Shown here: positions 17,101 to 17,511 of the stretch, in pieces | How the letters are laid out: each line of letters starts with the position of its first letter | How positions within the stretch are numbered: the first letter of the stretch is position 1 | Source: JBFLVN01 sp040758475 | GTDB taxonomy: Bacteria; JAGRBM01 | NCBI GenBank assembly: GCA_040758475.1 | Contig: JBFLVN010000045.1 | Coordinates: 1 to 17,511 of the forward strand | Length of the DNA: 17,511 nt | Reading direction: 5' to 3' | Made by a program: the position numbers and the translations under genes | The notes under the pieces: generated by a model | The model's database searches: none | Told to the model about the DNA's origin: nothing | The model's input: the letters and a program-made list of their open reading frames with translations, nothing else

Positions 17101-17511
17101 CGGAAGTCGCCACCACCGGCTTGTCGAAGAGCCGTTGCATGAAGGGCATGCCCTGCTCGACGGGCACGTCCAGTTGCGTGACCGTCACGGGGTACTTGAA
17201 CCCCGCCCGGATCATGGGAACGCCGGACTGGCAGGCCCCCGGGCAGCCCACCTGCACGCGCGTCAGGCTCGTGCCGTTCGTCGAGAGGAAATCGGCGTTG
17301 TTGTTTTCCACGTTGGTCCGCGGACGGAAGATGCCCGTCCCCGGCGCCCCGGGGGTACCGAACTGGGTGAAATTTCCCGTATCGACGCCGATTCCGAAGG
17401 GAACCGACGTGTAACTGGGCTGGTCGATCGAAATGTAAACCCATTGTCCCGCCGGGACATCTACGGGCGGATAAACCGATACCGGCTGCAATCCTTCACG
17501 CGCGCGGAAGT
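8156..17511 (-). CDS. Giant secreted multidomain Ig/cadherin-like repeat protein (partial, start outside window)
   Basis: The frame is open from the right edge (first full codon at 17509) to a TAG at 8156-8158. That gives 3117 visible residues with the N-terminus, and any signal peptide, missing. A TTG at 17491 is only an internal codon, because the frame stays open upstream of it. Layout by nucleotide position: a Cys-rich region near 16670-16820 (8 Cys in about 50 residues); jelly-roll-like module 1 at about 15232-15738; an Ig-like segment near 14790-14905; jelly-roll-like module 2 at about 13774-14370; a His/Asn cluster near 13440-13490; an invasin-like Ig segment at about 12380-12675 with the motif VQVQDQYGNA; four tandem cadherin-like repeats at about 9063-10352; and a Cys-rich C-terminal domain ending in KTIYVR. 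The many cysteines and beta-rich repeats imply an oxidising extracytoplasmic location, with adhesion, surface layer or glycan binding as possible roles. No LPXTG, PEP-CTERM or terminal membrane helix is visible. The reading frame is secure; the function is unknown. Confidence 0.93.
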   Translation of the reverse strand, partial: FRAREGLQPVSVYPPVDVPAGQWVYISIDQPSYTSVPFGIGVDTGNFTQFGTPGAPGTGIFRPRTNVENNNADFLSTNGTSLTRVQVGCPGACQSGVPMIRAGFKYPVTVTQLDVPVEQGMPFMQRLFDKPVVATSGNSKKLRPIEPLADAILAVLLPLDIDPKPTGNPATEIPASCDGPVGGTGTPNLNSVYLPAFFDQQSPTPGVRRQKCDYFTQAFDVNNLEMEQGLGCAPTRPECFNSTVPTALPECFADPELSAAACGGNAPCCTGTTCKIACTETVRGMEPVDLDASGDYATPFELFIPLARRLILGVYSDPTPNDNVTAPGPLVCGQVGAPDTAGYDCIDPDIVLFDTFPFFELLVSRIPALSDDEAAALNGEATMTSLIDRLLVLPKILTLASDDPSLDLYRFFDNPADKTCGGVPSAEAKCDAVTANLFDVLSAFSEPVVLRDRVTGITGPAEPILVRLLNDYIDAFFPEPKETPTLPAQDLPPRIELTRTSTQINIREGYGQGGVDDPLHCTEYDGTSTYFRGNCNYYIDLTVNHGQLSMASEFADAVVSVSVPDDVEAGKANALHVAAFNDTGRINGSLMAYRVWKADYPEVIEDGDYLEYGILIPSISHVKNAAVDVMFNGVSSGNCVLQGHGWNNTETARQFDNLPSSLNNLKNCLRDSALRFANKTDQAGRPAEASFELTDAGDTFIFRRIPLFKSNPNAEEGNFIGKDMSAADANSGVYLTFDTSNSAARGRAEAYVSFIRIVNANKAWNGALCDTVNNPSGSVTPECLQLLVYNGGAGLLAGSALAANTGYAGIDEYRTCTGLPGSCTGTGSPTLNTRQREVLCPSGVCPAAPACGSQTAVGGSGAGFRLCDSADGALRFRTDASGRVSFPIKASMIPHLSRIQVQVRCGDTTVPPDGDCEEQENPTILAVAQEIARAGDSAPVIYTVDTRYGPRPLSFSFETLDQSTRPVYQNTAISDPSITNTKAGEPAEDDAFFLDTRVVDQKGTGFTGFVRLPCERTVLPNACDPGAATPLSTTSITMAVDYAVVRRPALELRAQYNASTAPGFNVVGAGDDSSTGPFISQAGDYLEYEVYIPNAGGNNAANAPNAGIDIQSATPNDGSRDLRDGAVLGAPTPVTAGQPGGQTDTDILASLSGNSTVTSGRPLDQNLRISDPRAELTTTGAPNPGTNFYYRRMPVPEGFVIARGDADKSSNLGSRVFASLWAFAAPGAASLSDAYFRQIRIGNSGTPKYSIFDDQTGRRLLRLSGSPCNDYYGGSRSDVCPDGVPGEGGATPAACPDGPDGGTAADPGFAMVFTEFTGLNVSTDGQGDTVVLMSGPGPCWGNHNHNAAANNHDATTCYTVTPGDVGALHAKTSNADAGLAWPLIWRDGADAAQVNGRRIEACDVSRDPVIIFKGAPIGWDWTNGAAIRLNRQRTSRPYCETQRDNGGVDATECDAGTGITAGYDYSALCATTQFRIGSTEGSGYCVPYDPQPAAGDYGQAVGDGRFCPNGAGAAQYGQRCASGNMSVILNPADAVTDYTAGRSHTVQRAKSVSGDASLYRFVYTMGVSSGTQTVEVRQDKSSATIDALDPSTERAIEPYAYLLDTEEFTVTGNPPPVPSQIVFAYEPEEETNGLTGVPYNGGACVTDTGTTDSCQDIQVQVQDQYGNAWTKSIPLTWKVTSPKNAIRMRGTPTRSGAFLGLKLNVGIMNRPRWEYPLAQIGNTRDADATNTIVTAATGAGGENNDIDKILEIASTSTPTGLMPGDTVRIGLNAGDVFTATVRNVFNFGTVERIEFDDIYYLSADCGTYDAPAGIDPNLRPGAFTTCGGAAASLNSVQIFVTNPLTKGDDFPCNESGAYGGLYGSPPTCEDYSRFGTCVGGNFNRGADGAWRRVTQYKGDDDCNDGSPTELERHCYEQNFAPATTFDPNGGNTGVTGGSIYDGRDVSIGDVRFEYGSFGDGIEGGGNCAYSDGQSINQAGAIAWNCIPGTLRQTVLYPNDGVNLRGHAGVEFAGLRQYSNRGSPTVGCGLVGLGATFDQPQTSSIRNWFNSYTTGQYINPHTSTIQIGLSSARVATDPLTVWGEATPGLINGQTNSANKWERGDIDQFYPYDPSASNTYQLDVFTTRTLILPRASLWMAEPTVTRLTCGPGSNTCNTSGSYLDSNAGLAGAQYAYVRNGVWMAMTESSAAGSSSVNQPYDFFLSNLSVRSANDFSLLISANVAGLGDLAQPAAIPFFFNDNFYDGSTLLPSTKVSNYGQNDTGAGQETPNGTADNDGAFGSVDIRVAGAHVKACSEPGTTLVLPKAMAGTTRLPMAGNCANTADGQSRPGGIAVARTNDPFNRNGRMTGRVFFPPWPNDKVQIEVSAPGVPPLVYKRSIVRSGGVPSSGNQPPTAVAPNLVGTPPCNPVIIGLSGDDPEGSNMTVNVTSLPSQGTLAPQTGTIADGGTLSVTYTPAGGDPACRGTFVFEYTVTDDQGAVSAPFLVAISVNPQPTISVGAPNPRQVCEDLTVGGACASQQSNSFTFTGAGGTPPLSINITEVPANGIVDATTGTSPLVVAYTPDPNFCGADTFRAVAVGSDLGVSTPVTVTVNVTCVNDAPSAFDVSTTGPRNTALPVVLSGSDVETPLSGLTVRMLSVPGGIGGTLSGFTCSPAWPTVPCNITPVGAPKTVTYNPPANTSGIATFTYVIRDGAGVDSAPATVSILVNNPPVATPPAPVTTAEDTTSGNITLTGTDTESAAGTLTVVLVRAPAFGVLNGGCAPTPCDITPAGVPKTVTFTPGLNYFGGDSFEFLIRDPSGAESAPPTQVDITVTSVNDRPNTPTITAPTGAVSGTPLYTTPYNTSTCNIPDNTDNEPGGSECTPAALTVNSGGVMVKPAAGYATQGGLNTITGGQGNQWLSDFSLRVTRGGTAYAFTTPAVNATCNLTDTGVATQFREGAGGLIDACAAGPYAPQQSFRAAFGILRVDGTTWQITGRDNVCGSGSCGTDSCCDRFGGTVGRWRISFYTSDDSVLNGAGANADITHSGSCNGDPDNTPPGNTITNWRWEFPAGATYVSGCTGTCTGCAGSPLICNGTGSAPETLVIRWSGVAAGDRAANLYCRDDLSLDSLAGTKTIYVR
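9063..10352 (-). repeat. Four tandem cadherin-like / bacterial Ig repeats within the giant protein
   Basis: Four units of about 102-110 residues follow one another (approximate boundaries 10352-10045, 10044-9722, 9721-9392, 9391-9063). Each begins near an Asn-x-x-Pro step (NQPPTA, VNPQPT, VNDAPS, VNNPPV, then VNDRPN after the last). Each carries G-x-D-x-E in the first strand and a Y/F-x-Y or F-x-F...D-G/S-A-x-S-A-P strand near its end. This is the usual pattern of the cadherin-like, tandem-95-type Ig repeats of large bacterial surface proteins. Units 3 and 4 are closest: both contain C-x-ITP-x-G-x-PKTVT, and the matching DNA at about 9182-9225 and 9497-9540 shares a 14-base exact stretch. Confidence 0.8.
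13774..14370 (-). repeat. Jelly-roll / carbohydrate-binding-like module, copy 2 (inside giant protein)
   Basis: This is the second, diverged copy of the module at about 15232-15738. It shows GDYLEYEVYIP, NAGIDI, RDLRDGAV, PLDQNLRI, FYYRRMPVP, and ends with YFRQIRIGNSG. The spacing between shared motifs differs from copy 1 through loop insertions, so this is an old duplication and not a recent tandem repeat. About 290 residues with Ig-like stretches and Cys-containing loops separate the two copies. Confidence 0.5.
15232..15738 (-). repeat. Jelly-roll / carbohydrate-binding-like module, copy 1 (inside giant protein)
   Basis: The segment contains GDYLEYGILIP, then CLRDSALRF with DQAGR, then FIFRRIPL, and ends with SFIRIVNAN. 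The same order of motifs occurs in copy 2 at about 13774-14370. The pattern 'GDYLEY...IP, LRD, DQ, F..R.P, ..R.I' resembles beta-sandwich ligand-binding modules that I recall from large secreted proteins. I could not run a profile search, so the family is tentative. The duplication itself is visible directly in the sequence. Confidence 0.5.

Overview
The window is a GC-rich bacterial segment in which every gene I can support lies on the minus strand, so transcription runs from position 17511 towards position 1. Gene density is high and spacers are mostly 6 to 105 bp. The only longer gap is about 160 bp (2409-2568). I see no rRNA, tRNA, CRISPR array, IS element or phage gene. GC-rich codon use, cobalamin-type radical SAM enzymes and a very long Cys-rich Ig-repeat protein suggest an uncultivated-type Gram-negative bacterium, for example a deltaproteobacteria-like lineage. 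That placement is only a guess.

Right half (8156-17511): the C-terminal 3117 codons of one enormous, apparently extracytoplasmic protein whose start lies outside the window. It is a mosaic: a Cys-rich N-terminal part, two diverged copies of a jelly-roll or carbohydrate-binding-like module, invasin-like Ig segments, four tandem cadherin-like/Ig repeats of about 105 residues, and a Cys-rich C-terminal domain. I see no membrane anchor or sorting signal at the C-terminus. A strong 9-bp hairpin follows its stop codon.

Middle (4595-8050): two tandem paralogous membrane proteins of 571 and 577 aa. Each has about 11-12 hydrophobic segments and a conserved C-terminal soluble domain. The topology resembles GT-C-type glycosyltransferases, but I cannot assign a function.

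Left (1-4489): a radical SAM protein with SPASM/twitch-like C-terminal cysteines, a JmjC-like cupin_8 protein with a complete HxD...H iron site, and two tandem paralogous B12-binding-domain radical SAM proteins. The second of these runs off the left edge; over its visible 285 residues it aligns without a gap and is about 69% identical to the first (hand count).

Taken together, 4-5 oxidative or radical-chemistry enzymes and a duplicated pair of integral membrane proteins sit directly downstream of a giant secreted protein. The content fits building or modifying a cell-surface polymer, lipid or peptide. The link to the giant protein is an inference from gene order only.
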